From Arcuatula senhousia (lineage: Eukaryota > Mollusca > Bivalvia > Mytilida > Mytilidae): DNA of 64,000 bases. The stretch spans positions 17,295,184 to 17,359,183 of the forward strand of contig OZ020303.1 in assembly GCA_963971305.1 (NCBI GenBank), in the 5' to 3' direction. The notes beneath the pieces are model-generated. The model was not told where the DNA came from, made no database searches, and saw only the letters and a list, made by a program, of their open reading frames with translations. The translations under genes and the position numbers were made by a program. Positions 35,585 through 48,100 of this stretch are shown here, in pieces (the stretch's first letter is position 1; the number at the start of each line of letters is the position of its first letter).

Positions 35585-36740
35585 ATACCCCCTGCTTTAC
35601 ATAGGGTTGGCTTTCATCCATCCATCCCACTTTTTGTATCCTCTATTCCTCTAGACACCTGGATGGATTTTTAACCGAGTTGCAACGAATTGTTATGATG
35701 GCGGGCGACTGGGCGGGCAGGCGGGCGTGCCGGTTTCAACTTAAGGATATTGTTACATACCATAAGAGGAGGTAACCTACAGATTTTGGGGTCAATCCGT
35801 TCAAGGTCAAGGTTACAGCGACAGAAAAATATAAGAAAATTTCTTGAATTAGTGGTTTCCGGACCATAACTCAAAAAGCCTTCAACCGATTTTATTGAAA
35901 CTTTGGGAATTTGCTACATACCATAAGAGGAGGAACCCTATTGATATTGGGGTAGATCTGTTCAAGGTCAAGGTCACAGCAACAGAGAAACGTTAGAAAA
36001 TTTCATGAATTAGTGGTTTTCGGACCTTAACTAAAAAATTGGTCAACAGATTTTAATGAAACTTAAGGATATTGTTACATACCGTAAGAGGAGGTAACCT
36101 ATTGATTTTGGGGTCAATCCGTTCAAAGTCAAGGTCACAGCGACAGAAAAATGTTAGAAAATTTCTTGAATTAGTGGACTCAGATAGTCTTCGACCAATT
36201 TTAATGAAACTTTGGGATATTGCTACATGCCAAAAGAGGAGGAACCCATTGATTTTTGGGTAAATCTGTTCAAGGTCAAGGTCACAGCGACAGAAAAACG
36301 TTAGACAATTTCTTGAATGAGTGGTTCCCGGACCAAAACTTGAGACGTTGTCAACCGATTTTTATGAAACTTTGAAATGTTATTACCTACCATAAAAGGA
36401 GAAACCCTATTGATTTTAGGTGTCAAGGTCACAGCGCCAGAAAAAAAATCTTGAATAAGTTGTTTCCGGACCATTACCCCAAAATTTGACACCTGATTTT
36501 AATGAAACTTTTGGATATTGTTACATTCCATAAGAGGAGGAACCCTATTGATTTTGGGGTCAATTTGTTTAAGGTCAAGGTCAGAGTGGCACGAAAAAGT
36601 TATAATTTCTTTTAAAAAGTGATTTCCAGACTATGTTGTCAACCAATTTTAAGAAACTTACGGGTTTTCACAACCAATTTTAAGAAACTTTGGGATATTG
36701 TTAACCCTAATGATTTTGGGGAATTTTCACTCAAGATTTA
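35585..36740. repeat. Tandem array, about 165-175-bp unit, about six copies
   Basis: Begins near ataccccctgctttacatag. The units share acataccataagaggagg-aaccc, attgattttggggtcaat, ttcaaggtcaaggtcacagc and gaaaatttcttgaattagtg, decaying to the right. No coding frame. Confidence 0.75.
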
Positions 36741-37406
36741 GTTCAGCAAAATGTTAGTAAATTTCTCAAAAAGTGACTTCTTGACAATAACCTTAAAAGA
36801 TTTTAGTATTAAATTGGCTTGAATGCTTGTAACAACTTATGCTCAAGTTTTGGATAGTAAAATGCTGCAACTCGGCTTTTGCATATTGATTTCTTTATAT
36901 TTTATTGGGATCTTTCCTGTATAATGTAGATGTGCACCTCTTTTTTTTTCATTTTAGGGGTTTCCCATAACCATCTTTTAAATTTGGTTATGCATAAATG
37001 GGGGTAACCATTTTGTAATTGCTCTCCCTCTTAGATGCTTGATGGATTTTCTTCATATTTTCAAGGAATCTTTTTTTATATACTGGAAGTGTAAATATGT
37101 ACATGTGTATTTTCTACTTTTTGGTTTTTTTTTAGGTTTGATAGATTTACTCATGTTTAGGGGGTCATAGTGCTTATTATGTAAATTTTATTTCTGTGAC
37201 ATTTTGGGGGAAGGGGGTTACTTATTTGTGGTTTGTGGCTAATAGTTTTTCTGGCTGATTTATGGAATGAAAACTATTTCAAATAAAGAAAAGCTGTTGC
37301 TTGCTTTAATGTTAAGCTCATGAAGCTCTTCAGTAGTCTCTGTTTCATTGGAGTTGTAAGATAAGCTTAACATAGCGAGGTCATTGGCTCAGGGACAACT
37401 GTACAT

Positions 37407-37595
37407 CATACCCGTAGCCAGAATTTTTCAACAGGGGGTTCGAAAATGTGAAGAGGGGGGTTCGATTTCCCAATTTTTTCTGACTTTAATAGTGCTTAAC
37501 CCATTTTTCTCCTGATTTTTCCCTATTTTGATCAAATTTTTTGTCCAAGGGGGGGTTCGTCCGAACCCCTCGAACCCCCCCTGGCTACGGGTATG
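37407..37595. mobile_element. Palindromic MITE with TACAT target duplication
   Basis: Ends catacccgtagccag and ctggctacgggtatg are exact reverse complements, and the G-rich sub-ends (cagggggttcga / tcgaaccccccctg) extend the palindrome. TACAT occurs at 37402-37406 and again at 37596-37600, a clean 5-bp duplication. Confidence 0.8.
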
Positions 37596-37599
37596 TACA

Positions 37600-39603
37600 T
37601 AGTCTTAAATGTGTCCTAGTGAGAACTCTTAGTTTTGGAAATTACCTTATTATCTTTATATATAACACACTTTAGTCAGTCATATAAAAGTTTGTAATAT
37701 AAAGGCCGATTTTATGCAAATTTGGCAAAGTATAGTTTTGACAACCTAGGACAAGTAAACACAAAGATAAATAATATTTCATGAAATTTTATTTCTCTCA
37801 TATTTGAATTGTCAACAATTACATAGAATGACTATACAATCAACAATAATGTAAATAACACACAAAAATAGACCTAAAATCTATCACAATAAACTCTTAT
37901 CAAAATGTTTGGAAATAAATTTGTATATCTTAGGCCTGCTAATTTAGTAGGTAAACCTTTAAAACTGCCTACAATTTTCAAGCTGTCATAGTTAAGTTTC
38001 AATTCAATTTCATATTAGCTCGTCATTGTAACAAAGTCTTGGAATTTAAGAAGCAGAACATATTTCCTAGTGATATGATAAATATATTTTTTTTTGCATT
38101 CTAAAATAATGCATGATTTAAAGACTTTTATCAATAAACTTCATCAGAAGTGAAGTTGTGAAAACACAACACAAAAATCAATCTCTTTTGAAGAATAAAT
38201 TAGTTTTCAAAAACAATCAGTGTCAATGAACTTGTGAAATTTCTCTCCAATGCTCAAGGGTTCCAAACTTTCAATTAAGATATCTTTTTGTAAAAAAATT
38301 ATATTCTTACTTCAAAGTGTATTATTTTGTATAAAAGAGAAAATATACCGTGTTGTCATAGTACATTTTATTTTAAGATTTTAAGTGTATATTAAAAAAT
38401 ATAAAAATAGAACCAGAATCTTTTGAGAATCAATTTTTCTTGGTAATATGCATATACATATTTTATTGTACTTGCTTCTCATGTCAATATTGTTGAGTAG
38501 TTTCAGAGGAATAATTTTATGACATCACCAAAAGATAGGACAAAACAATAAGTCTGGCCACCAAATTGTGGGGAGACACAATTGATCAGTGAGTCTGAAG
38601 AAAAAAAATTATAATTTATAAATGCATGCATGTTTGTTTAATCATTTTATTTACTTTGTACTTAAAAAAAATATGTTGTTTTGTAAAAAGATGTTTATAA
38701 AACTTACTTTAAATTTAAGGTCAGCAAGTTATAAGAGATATCTTATAATTTTTTTCTTTGGTGGGAAAAAATAAAATTTGTTCATCTAAAAATTTCTCTC
38801 TGTAAAACTTCTAAAATGAAACTCTATATCAAATATTTTGATAAAAAAAATTATTGAATTTCATAACTGTGCAATAAAATATCACAGATAATGATCAGAA
38901 GAGTGAATTACACCATTTACATTATAAATTCAATATTAAATCAAAATTCATGATTTTAAACACCAATAAAAAACAATTGATTAAAACATCAACAAATACA
39001 TGTCCTGTTTACCATAACAATATATTAAATCTTAATTTATAAATCAATAAACAGTAAATATTATTCAGTAACTATAGAATCTGACCTGGTTATTACCTTA
39101 AATGTACATATATTTACATTTGTAATATATGTAACATGTGTGATACTATTTGTAGACAAGTCTATTGTTACAACAAAACAAAACAAGAAAAAAGACCGTG
39201 TATTTAAAATCTCCATTCAGTTCATGATCGTGATAGAGGGTTTAAATATAAAGAACCAATATGAACGTTTAAATTTAGGACAAAGTTCCCATATATTATT
39301 ATTGAAAATTTCTGTTTCATAATTGATAAATTCTTTTAATTAGGAAAATTTTGCATCACTGGTATAAAATAAAACTTCATCATAAATATTCAATTTCTTA
39401 TTTTAAAATGTGTAATGTGGTTCATTTATTATGTGTACATTACAAAGCAAAATGAATAAATAAATGCTAAAATTTAAGGAATGACAGAGTTTAATTACTA
39501 AAGTATCTAATCAACACTTGGAATAATTTTCCCTAAGTTTTCCAAAAAAGTCCTGCATGCACCTGATATTGCTCTCTAGGTCAACAGCACAGCTGATGTC
39601 TCA
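37600..39603. other. AT-rich intergenic region
   Basis: About 2 kb of unique-looking, very AT-rich sequence without exons, RNA genes or repeats that I can recognise. Confidence 0.5.
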
Positions 39604-39607
39604 TAAG

Positions 39608-39903
39608 GGAGCGACCATTTAACTTGAAGGGGGGGGGCGGTTTTTTCCTAAAAAAATATTCTGAAAATTATTTTTGATGAAAAAAATATTTTGGCAGCTG
39701 AGGGTAAGAAAAAAAAATATTCTGAAGAAGGATTTCTGCTATAAAAAAATAATGCTGATAATGAAAAAAAAAAAATGCTGATAATGAAAAAAAAATATTC
39801 TGTCGCGACTACTTCGAAAAATAAATATTTTGTCCGCGCTGAAAAAAATTTCTGATCAAAACAAAAAACCAAGCCCCCCCCTTCAAGTTAAATGGTCCGC
39901 CCC
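39608..39903. mobile_element. Palindromic MITE with TAAG target duplication
   Basis: The left arm ggagcgaccatttaacttga with a G-run is mirrored by a C-run and tcaagttaaatggtccgccc at the right. TAAG flanks it at 39604-39607 and 39904-39907. The interior is rich in aaaaaatattctg words. Confidence 0.8.
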
Positions 39904-39907
39904 TAAG

Positions 39908-41145
39908 AACTCTTCTTTTTAATTCTACATTTAAGTGTCTATTTTTTGTCTGTTTTAATGTTCTTAAGCTCGTAACTCTTAAATACCTTGAGCTTTAATA
40001 AGAAAAAAACAATTTAAAAGAAAAAGATAGTTCTGAGCATGATGGACACCCAAAGAGATATAGATGCATGTCTTAACAATAACTGATAAACATAACTTTA
40101 CAATGCAGCGGTGGATACAGGAACTCTCCTTTCAACAGAAAAAAAATGTAATTTTCGAAATATTTTATAACATAAAATTGAAACATAGATATCATTTATC
40201 ATGTTTATTAGTGAAACTTAAAATCTATTAACTGTTAACAATATGCTTCCTTTAAATGATATATTAGGAACAAGAAATCTTAATTCCTATAAAACAGGAA
40301 TATAAAAGCACTTTTTTCACACACTGGGACAAATATAAATGTAAGGCAAGTATACATATAAAAGGATCTACTTCCTTTTTTGCAAAAAAAACTCAGAATA
40401 ACATTAGTGATAAAACCTCTATTCTATGGTCTTAATATTAATCAAGAGGAAAATAAACCTTCATTATCTCTGAACATTAAGAATCATAAAATCTTCATAA
40501 TCCATTGTGATCATTATGTAATGTAACGTTTCAACTTATTTGTGACAAACCATAATAGTAGATCATGTGGTTTCTATGCAACATCAACTTAAAGGCATTT
40601 TTTTTTATTGATTTTTAAATATTAAACCATGGAATGGAATATCAATAGGTTTTCTTTAATACAAAATAAGTTTATAACAGTTTTGAAAACTTCCTACGAA
40701 CTATAATTTTATGTATAAAGATATAAAAGGAAAATTCCCAATTTATATCCAATTAAAACACCAAAGCAAAGGAACAGCACTATATTCTTCATTTTGTGGC
40801 AGTGAAGCTTTCAACATGCTTACACCTCACTTATATATAAGTTGAGGATGGCACTTGTTAAGGATTTTTTTTACTTTAAATACCAATAGCGCTAACACCT
40901 GTGCAATGACGTTCTTAAATCTTTGATTTTATCAACAAATATGTCAAATAATCTAACAAAAAATGTCATATTGTGTCATTGCAACAACTTCATGGAGTAG
41001 GCATTGTTAAGTGTTACCTAACTTAATTTGAAGGTAACACAAAATTAAAAATAAAGACTTTTATGCTTTTTATCATCAAATAATTAGAAGTATTTCAGAA
41101 GTATTTCAGTCTATAAGAAATTAAGAATCTTTACTTTTCTTCTTA
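39908..41145. other. Intergenic region downstream of NIM1K
   Basis: AT-rich, nothing recognised. Part may belong to the NIM1K 3' UTR if a distal poly(A) site is used. Confidence 0.4.
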
Positions 41146-41151
41146 TTTATT
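41146..41151 (-). promoter_or_regulatory. Possible NIM1K poly(A) signal
   Basis: AATAAA on the minus strand about 255 bases beyond the NIM1K stop codon. AT-rich surroundings make chance occurrence likely, so this is only the nearest plausible signal. Confidence 0.25.
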
Positions 41152-41405
41152 TTCTTTATAGAGTAAATTTGTTCAATGAAGCATTTTTCCCTACAGAAAG
41201 AACATGAACATTTTTGAGGAAGGATTGCTATTGGTGGACAAAGGGTGACATAGGAGATCATTCTCGAGGGTGAAGCATGTCAATCTGAAAGTTATCATTG
41301 CACATGTAACTGTGCAAATATTCTATAATACTGATAAAATTTACGTGTAAAACCTCTTTGGCAATGAATGATCAAATTGCAGAAAAAAAACTAAAGACAT
41401 AATTA

Positions 41406-42146
41406 TCACAATATTACACAAAGTTTGGATTGTTTTTGGGGTGGTTCTAAACTTCCAGTATTTCCTGTATTGCCACTTTGTTCTAATCTCATTTGAGATT
41501 CTTCTGCTTCCAGCATGCCATGGCTTTTCTTTTGCACCCTGTGTAGAACAATTCTATATGCTCCAGTAATGCTGTTCCGTGAATCTCTATGTCCTGTTTT
41601 GAAATGTTCTTCATTGATACCTAGTTCTGATAATAATTCACGAGTTTCCTTTTCATCTGGAGAGACTTCTCCATTAGTTTGGTGGGGATGCAAGTTATAA
41701 GCTTCAAGTTCTTCAGGAAATTCACAACCTTCAAGCCATTCACTATTTTGAATCTGTCTCAAATTAAATCTGTCTTGGGGAACTGGTTTCAGTATGCTTT
41801 TAATTAGAAACTGACAACTTGTCGACACGTAAGAAGGAATTGTATAAGCACCATCTAAGATACATTTTTTAAGTTTAGCCACTGTTTCGGCTCTAAAAGG
41901 CATAACTCCAGTCACCATAAAATAGAGCATTATACCCAATGCCCATATATCTACATAGATGCCATAATAACTTTCATCCTTGAAAAGTTCTGGAGCTGCG
42001 TAAGGAGGTGAACCACAGAATGTATTTAATGTCTGATCTACTCGGCTTATTGTACTAAAACCAAAGTCACCAATTTTAACAATATTTGGTCCTGCGTAGA
42101 ACACATTTTCTGCTTTAAGATCACGATGAATTATATGATATTTGTG
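41406..42146 (-). CDS. NIM1K: NIM1K coding exon 3 (catalytic loop to C-terminus)
   Basis: Acceptor atcttttcag on the minus strand; phase 0. Encodes [24 protein letters not shown], the activation segment, [28 protein letters not shown] and the whole C-terminal regulatory region to the stop. 246 residues. Confidence 0.97.
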   Translation of the reverse strand, partial: HKYHIIHRDLKAENVFYAGPNIVKIGDFGFSTISRVDQTLNTFCGSPPYAAPELFKDESYYGIYVDIWALGIMLYFMVTGVMPFRAETVAKLKKCILDGAYTIPSYVSTSCQFLIKSILKPVPQDRFNLRQIQNSEWLEGCEFPEELEAYNLHPHQTNGEVSPDEKETRELLSELGINEEHFKTGHRDSRNSITGAYRIVLHRVQKKSHGMLEAEESQMRLEQSGNTGNTGSLEPPQKQSKLCVIL

Positions 42147-45100
42147 CTGAAAAGATAAATGAATAAGTGAATGTTATATGGCAGATAATTTGATAAATAT
42201 TCATATCATAAATGTATGTACTTTATGTATGTACAATAAAATATCTGTATTCCATAGCTCCCAAATGAATACCCCTTACTCCAATAACCATTGAATAGAT
42301 TAATTTTTTAAACATAAGCTGCATAACAACATCATGTTATGAAGATTGTTTGAAAGTTTCATGAAAATCAATCATGTGGTTTGGAGAAGTTAGATTTAGA
42401 GATTGGTATCCAAAGGCCAGAAGGACAAGACACTTAACAATAATAAACCCTAAATAGTTCCTAAATAATGATCTAATTGTATAAAAAAAGTCTATAAACG
42501 TGTAAAATAAAATTAGTAAAGGTAATCATCCTTTCTGTTGAAGACATTTTTCATTTTCAACATGTTTGTTGTTGTCATAACAGTAGTTAGTTACCCATCA
42601 TAAATGTGATTGGCAGAAAGACCCACAAAACCCACAATTCATATGCCCTGCAACAAAGCCTTTTTGATTTAAATAAAATAGAAAGCCTTAGATACACTGC
42701 ATTAGAAAGATAGGTAGATCAATAAACTGATATTTTGCTAAACCTTTTATCATCATTAATATTATTAAATTTTTAACAAAAACCAATAAGATATTACATT
42801 ATAAGCTTAAGGCTTTACAGATAACATCAATAAATCTAGGATATATTCAAATTGATTTTACATAAGAACAAACCTTTCTATATTGCACATCATATTGCAG
42901 AGTAAATGATAAACACAATTTATTTCAAAATACAATTTGATAAGGGGGTAGATGCTGGCCCCTGCCCCCTTCCACCTTAAATCAAACTACTGGTTAATAT
43001 CAGCTATTGCAAAGTTGCAAAAATAGTTTTTTTAAATGTTTGCACTGAATGATTTGGATCATTGTGATTATATAAACTATTGAAAGATGTCAGATAAGAC
43101 AAATTGTATTTAATTGATTTGCTTGTCACAAAGTTATAAAGTTTAAACAAACATTATTGACTATTGTTAAAACATAAACCAAAAACAATCAATAATTCAT
43201 AACATACATGTTATCAATATCCATATACAATGTATATACCTATTTTTATGCTTTATGACCTATACTTGTGCTTCCAATGGAAAATCAAAGATAAAAGCAA
43301 AGCCACAAATATGACCAGATGTACCACCAAAATTATTATTGATAAAGTTGTAAAGTTAGTTAATTCTAGCCTTTATAATACTGGTTTATCAAATGACAAA
43401 ACCAAAAAGATTCTTGAAATCATTACATACAGTTCATAAGGTTTGTGAAACATCAACAAAAGCTTTGATCTTTCATATGTCAGATGTACTCCCAAAATAA
43501 CCTGACTAAGTTTCAATAAATTCTTATGAGATATTCAAAAACTATACGCAGAAAACTGAGAACAAATAATGCTGAATATAATCATTAAAGCCCCAGAACA
43601 ATTACAACTTAACTGGCAGATCATAGTGAAAAACTCATCTTAGGACTGTAGTTGAATGCAAAGATGTGTACAGGTAATGTTATCATATGACTCGCCATAT
43701 GATCGCATCCAGCTATACATTGATTTAAAAAGACTCACCATTATGACCATATGATCGCATCCAGCTATACATTGATTTAAAAAGACTCACCATTATGACC
43801 ATATGATCACCTCCAGCTATACATTGATTTAAAAAGACTCACCATTATGACCATATGATCGCATCCAGCCATACATTGATTTAAAAAGACTCACCATTAT
43901 GACCATATGATCGCCTCCAGCCATACATTGATTTAAAAAGACTCACCATTATGACCATATGATCGCCTCCAGCCATACATTGATTTAAAAAGACTCACCA
44001 TTATGACCATATGATCGCCTCCAGCTATACATTAAATAAAATAGACTAACCATATGATCAACTCCAGCTATATTTTGAGTAAAATAGACTCACCTTATGA
44101 TCAACTTTAGCTTATATATTTAAAAAAGAATATATTCTCACCAAAACGATCACAGAGCAAAGATATGTTTTGTTATAAACTCACTATATGATCAATACCA
44201 GCTATACATTGAGCGAAATAGACTCAAATTAGTATCAACATTAGTTCATAAATTGACATAAGATCACTGAACAAAGATATGTTTTGCTATAGACTCACCA
44301 TATAAAGATCACTGAGCAAAGATATGTTTTGTTATAGACTCACCATAAGATCACTGAACAAAGATATGTTTTGTTATAGACTCACCATAAGATCACTGAG
44401 CAAAGATATGTTTTGTTTATAGACTCACAATAAGATCACTGAACAAAGAAATGTTTTGTTAAAGACTCACCATAAGATCACTGAACAAAGATTTGTTTTG
44501 TTATAGACTCACCATAAGATCACTGAACAAAGATATGTTTTGTTATAGACTCACCATAAGATCACTGAACAAAGAAATGTTTTGTTTATAGACTCACCAT
44601 AAGATCACTGAACAAAGAAATGTTTTGTTAAAGACTCACCATAAGATCACTGAACAAAGATTTGTTTTGTTATAGACTCACCATAAGATCACTGAACAAA
44701 GATATGTTTTGTTATAGACTCACCATAAGATCACTGAACAAAGAAATGTTTTGTTTATAGACTCACAATAAGATCACTGAACAAAGAAATGTTTTGTTAA
44801 AGACTCACCATAAGATCACTGAACAAAGATTTGTTTTGTTATAGACTCACCATAAGATCACTGAGCAAAGATATGTTTTGTTATAGACTCACCATAAGAT
44901 CACTGAACAAAGATATGTTTTGTTATAGACTCACCATAAGATCACTGAACAAAGATATGTTTTGTTATAGACTCACCATAAGATCACTGAACAAAGATAT
45001 GTTTTGCTATAGACTCACCATATAAAGATCACTGAGAAAAGATATGTTTTGTTATAGACTCACCATAAGATCACTGAACAAAGAAATGTTTTGTTATAGA

Positions 45101-48100
45101 CTCACCATAAGATCACTGAACAAAGACATGTTTTGTTATAGACTCACCATAAGATCACTGAAAAAAGATATGTTTTGTTATAGACTCACCATAAGATCAC
45201 TGAACAAAGATATGTTTTGTTAAAGACTCACCATAAGATCACTGAACAAAGATATGTTTTGTTATAGATGCACCATAAGATCACTGAACAAAGATATGTT
45301 TTGTTATAGACTCACCATATAAAGATCACTGAAAAAAGATATGTTTTGTTAAAGACTCACCATAAGATCACTGAGCAAAGATATGTTTTGTTATAGACTC
45401 ACCATAAGATCACTGAGAAAAGATATGTTTTGTTAAAGACTCACCATAAGATCACTGAACAAAGATATGTTTTGTTATAGACTCACCATAAGATCACTGA
45501 GAAAAGATATGTTTTGTTATAGACTCACCATAAGATCACTGAGCAAAGATATGTTTTGTTATAGACTCACCATAAGATCACTGAGAAAAGATATGTTTTG
45601 TTATAGACTCACCATAAGATCACTGAACAAAGATATGTTTTGTTATAGACTCACCATAAGATCACTGAACAAAGATATGTTTTGTTATAGACTCACCATA
45701 AGAGTACTGAACAATTGTTATAGACTCACCATAAGATCACTAAGCAAAGATATGTTTTGTTATAGACTCACCATATAAAGATCACTGAGCAAAGATATGT
45801 TTTGTTATAGACTCACCATAAGATCACTGAACAAAGATATGTTTTGTTATAGACTCACCATAAGAGTACTGAACAATTGTTATAGACTCACCATAAGATC
45901 ACTGAACAAAGATATGTTTTGCTATAGACTCGCCATAAGATCACTGAGCAAAGATATGTTTTGTTATAGATGCACCATAAGATCACTGAACAAAGATATG
46001 TTTTGTTATAGACTCACCATAAGATCACTGAACAAAGATATGTTTTGCTATAGACTCGCCATAAGATCACTGAGCAAAGATATGTTTTGCTATAGACTCA
46101 CCATAAGATCATTGAACAAAGATATGTTTTGTTATAGACTCACAATAAGATCACTGAGCAAAGATATGTTTTGTTATAGACTCACCATAAGATCACTGAA
46201 CAAAGATATGTTTTGTTATAGACTCACAATAAGATCACTGAACAAAGATATGTTTTGCTATAGACTCACCATAAGATCACTGAACAATTGCTATAGACTC
46301 ACCATAAGATCACTAAGCAAAGATATGTTTTGTTATAGACTCACCATAAGATCACTGAACAAAGATATGTTTTGCTATAGACTCACCATAAGATCACTGA
46401 ACAAAGATTAATGTTTTGTTATAGACTCACCATAGGATCACTGAACAAAGATATGTTTTGTTATAGACTCGCCATAAGATCACTGAGCAAAGATATGTTT
46501 TGTTATAGATGCACCATAAGATCACTGAACAAAGATATGCTTAAATGTTATAAACTCACCATATGATCAACACCAGCTATACATTGAGCAAAGATATGTT
46601 TTGCCTCAGCTTCAGGCATTTTCCCATCATTTGAGATCTTGTTAAACAACTCCCCACCTCCAGCATACTCCATGATTATATGCATTTTGGCAAGGGTTTC
46701 TACAACTTCGTATAACCTTATGATATTGGGATGGTGAAGTCTCTCCATGCTGGATATTTCTCGAGATAAAAGTCGTTGAGTTTTCTGGTCCAGCTTTGTT
46801 TTGTCTATAATCTTAATTGCCACTTTCTCTGAAATGCAAAGAAAATAATCTTAAAGCACAAAGAGTTTACCAAAACTAGAATTGTTGCTTAACCAAGGGG
46901 TTGGACTAAATCGTGCTATGGATACTCCCACTTGACCATTCAGAAAACAGGAAGTAGATGACTGACTGACCTCCAAAAGGGAGGCAAATTAAAACTCATT
47001 GTACTAAAGCTGTGTACCAAATTTGAAATCAATCCCTTAAGTAGAAGCCAATAAATCTGTTACAAAAAATGACTATTTTTGAACCTGAAAAAAAGTCCAA
47101 TTCGGCTCAGACAAGAGGAAATAAATTACTGACTGATCTAAATGGGGAGGCACAGTATAACTCATTATGCTAAAGCAGTATCTTTGTGGACCTCATTGGA
47201 AACCAATCGCTTCAATAGAAGCTAAGAAATCTGATATGAATGTTTATACCAGACAGACAGACAGACAGATGGAAGGACAAGGTGATTGCAATGTACCCCC
47301 TCTCTTACGAGTGGGGGTATAATTATCAAATAATTTCACTATTGGACAATTTTACAATTTCTCTTGTGAGAATGATAGGTTTTGAAAATCAAAAGAATAA
47401 ACTGTGGTTTTCAAATAATAGTTGCCTTCTTAGATACAAAATTCATGTTCATATCATTGAAAGTTTATAACAATACTTAGAAATTGTGAATAAGAAGTGA
47501 TATACATCAGTAAAATCTGGTTTCATGCACAATTCATGGTACCGGGGTAATATAATTTGAAAATCATGATAAATGTACAGATTAATGACAAACAGTGCAG
47601 TGCGTCTTAGAATTTTGCTCTAAATGATAATAAAACTGTTGGAAATTTAAAGAAAATAGAAAATGTTAATACAATTTTTGGTGGGAGCTTAACATTAAAT
47701 GCACCTTAATGTAAAAATTCATCTGAACTTCATCTCAATTTTAAATGATATTCATTTTAAAACAAAACAGAATTGTGAAAAGAACAGTGTCACATGATAT
47801 GATCAAAACACATAAACCATCTTTTCTGGACATCTTGCATTTTTGAAAATAGTTTTCACTTTTGTAATGCTAAAAAGTGGATAATGTGATTCAGAAATCT
47901 AGATTTTATTTCATTGCATTATTTTATTTTTATATTTAACAAAATACTTTTCTTTGAAACTCCATTTTCAGGGGAGATAATTGGTTGAAATATTGTGACA
48001 CATTTTCCCTTTGCAATAAAATGAATAGGAAATGGTTATCTGAAATATCTCCCTATATAAGATGAATATACATTTTTTTTTTAAAGACTGTATTTAGCAT

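Noticed and set aside
39648..39872. Phe-rich minus frame
   Set aside because: Translation of the A-rich interior of a MITE.
44831..46411. Long plus-strand frames with 14-residue repeats ([14 protein letters not shown])
   Set aside because: The 42-bp period is divisible by three, so any open phase gives a repetitive ORF. It lies antisense in a NIM1K intron and the units are derived from a splice-site region.
43690..46550. CRISPR array
   Set aside because: Units are contiguous without unique spacers, the host is an animal, and the units trace to a NIM1K exon edge.
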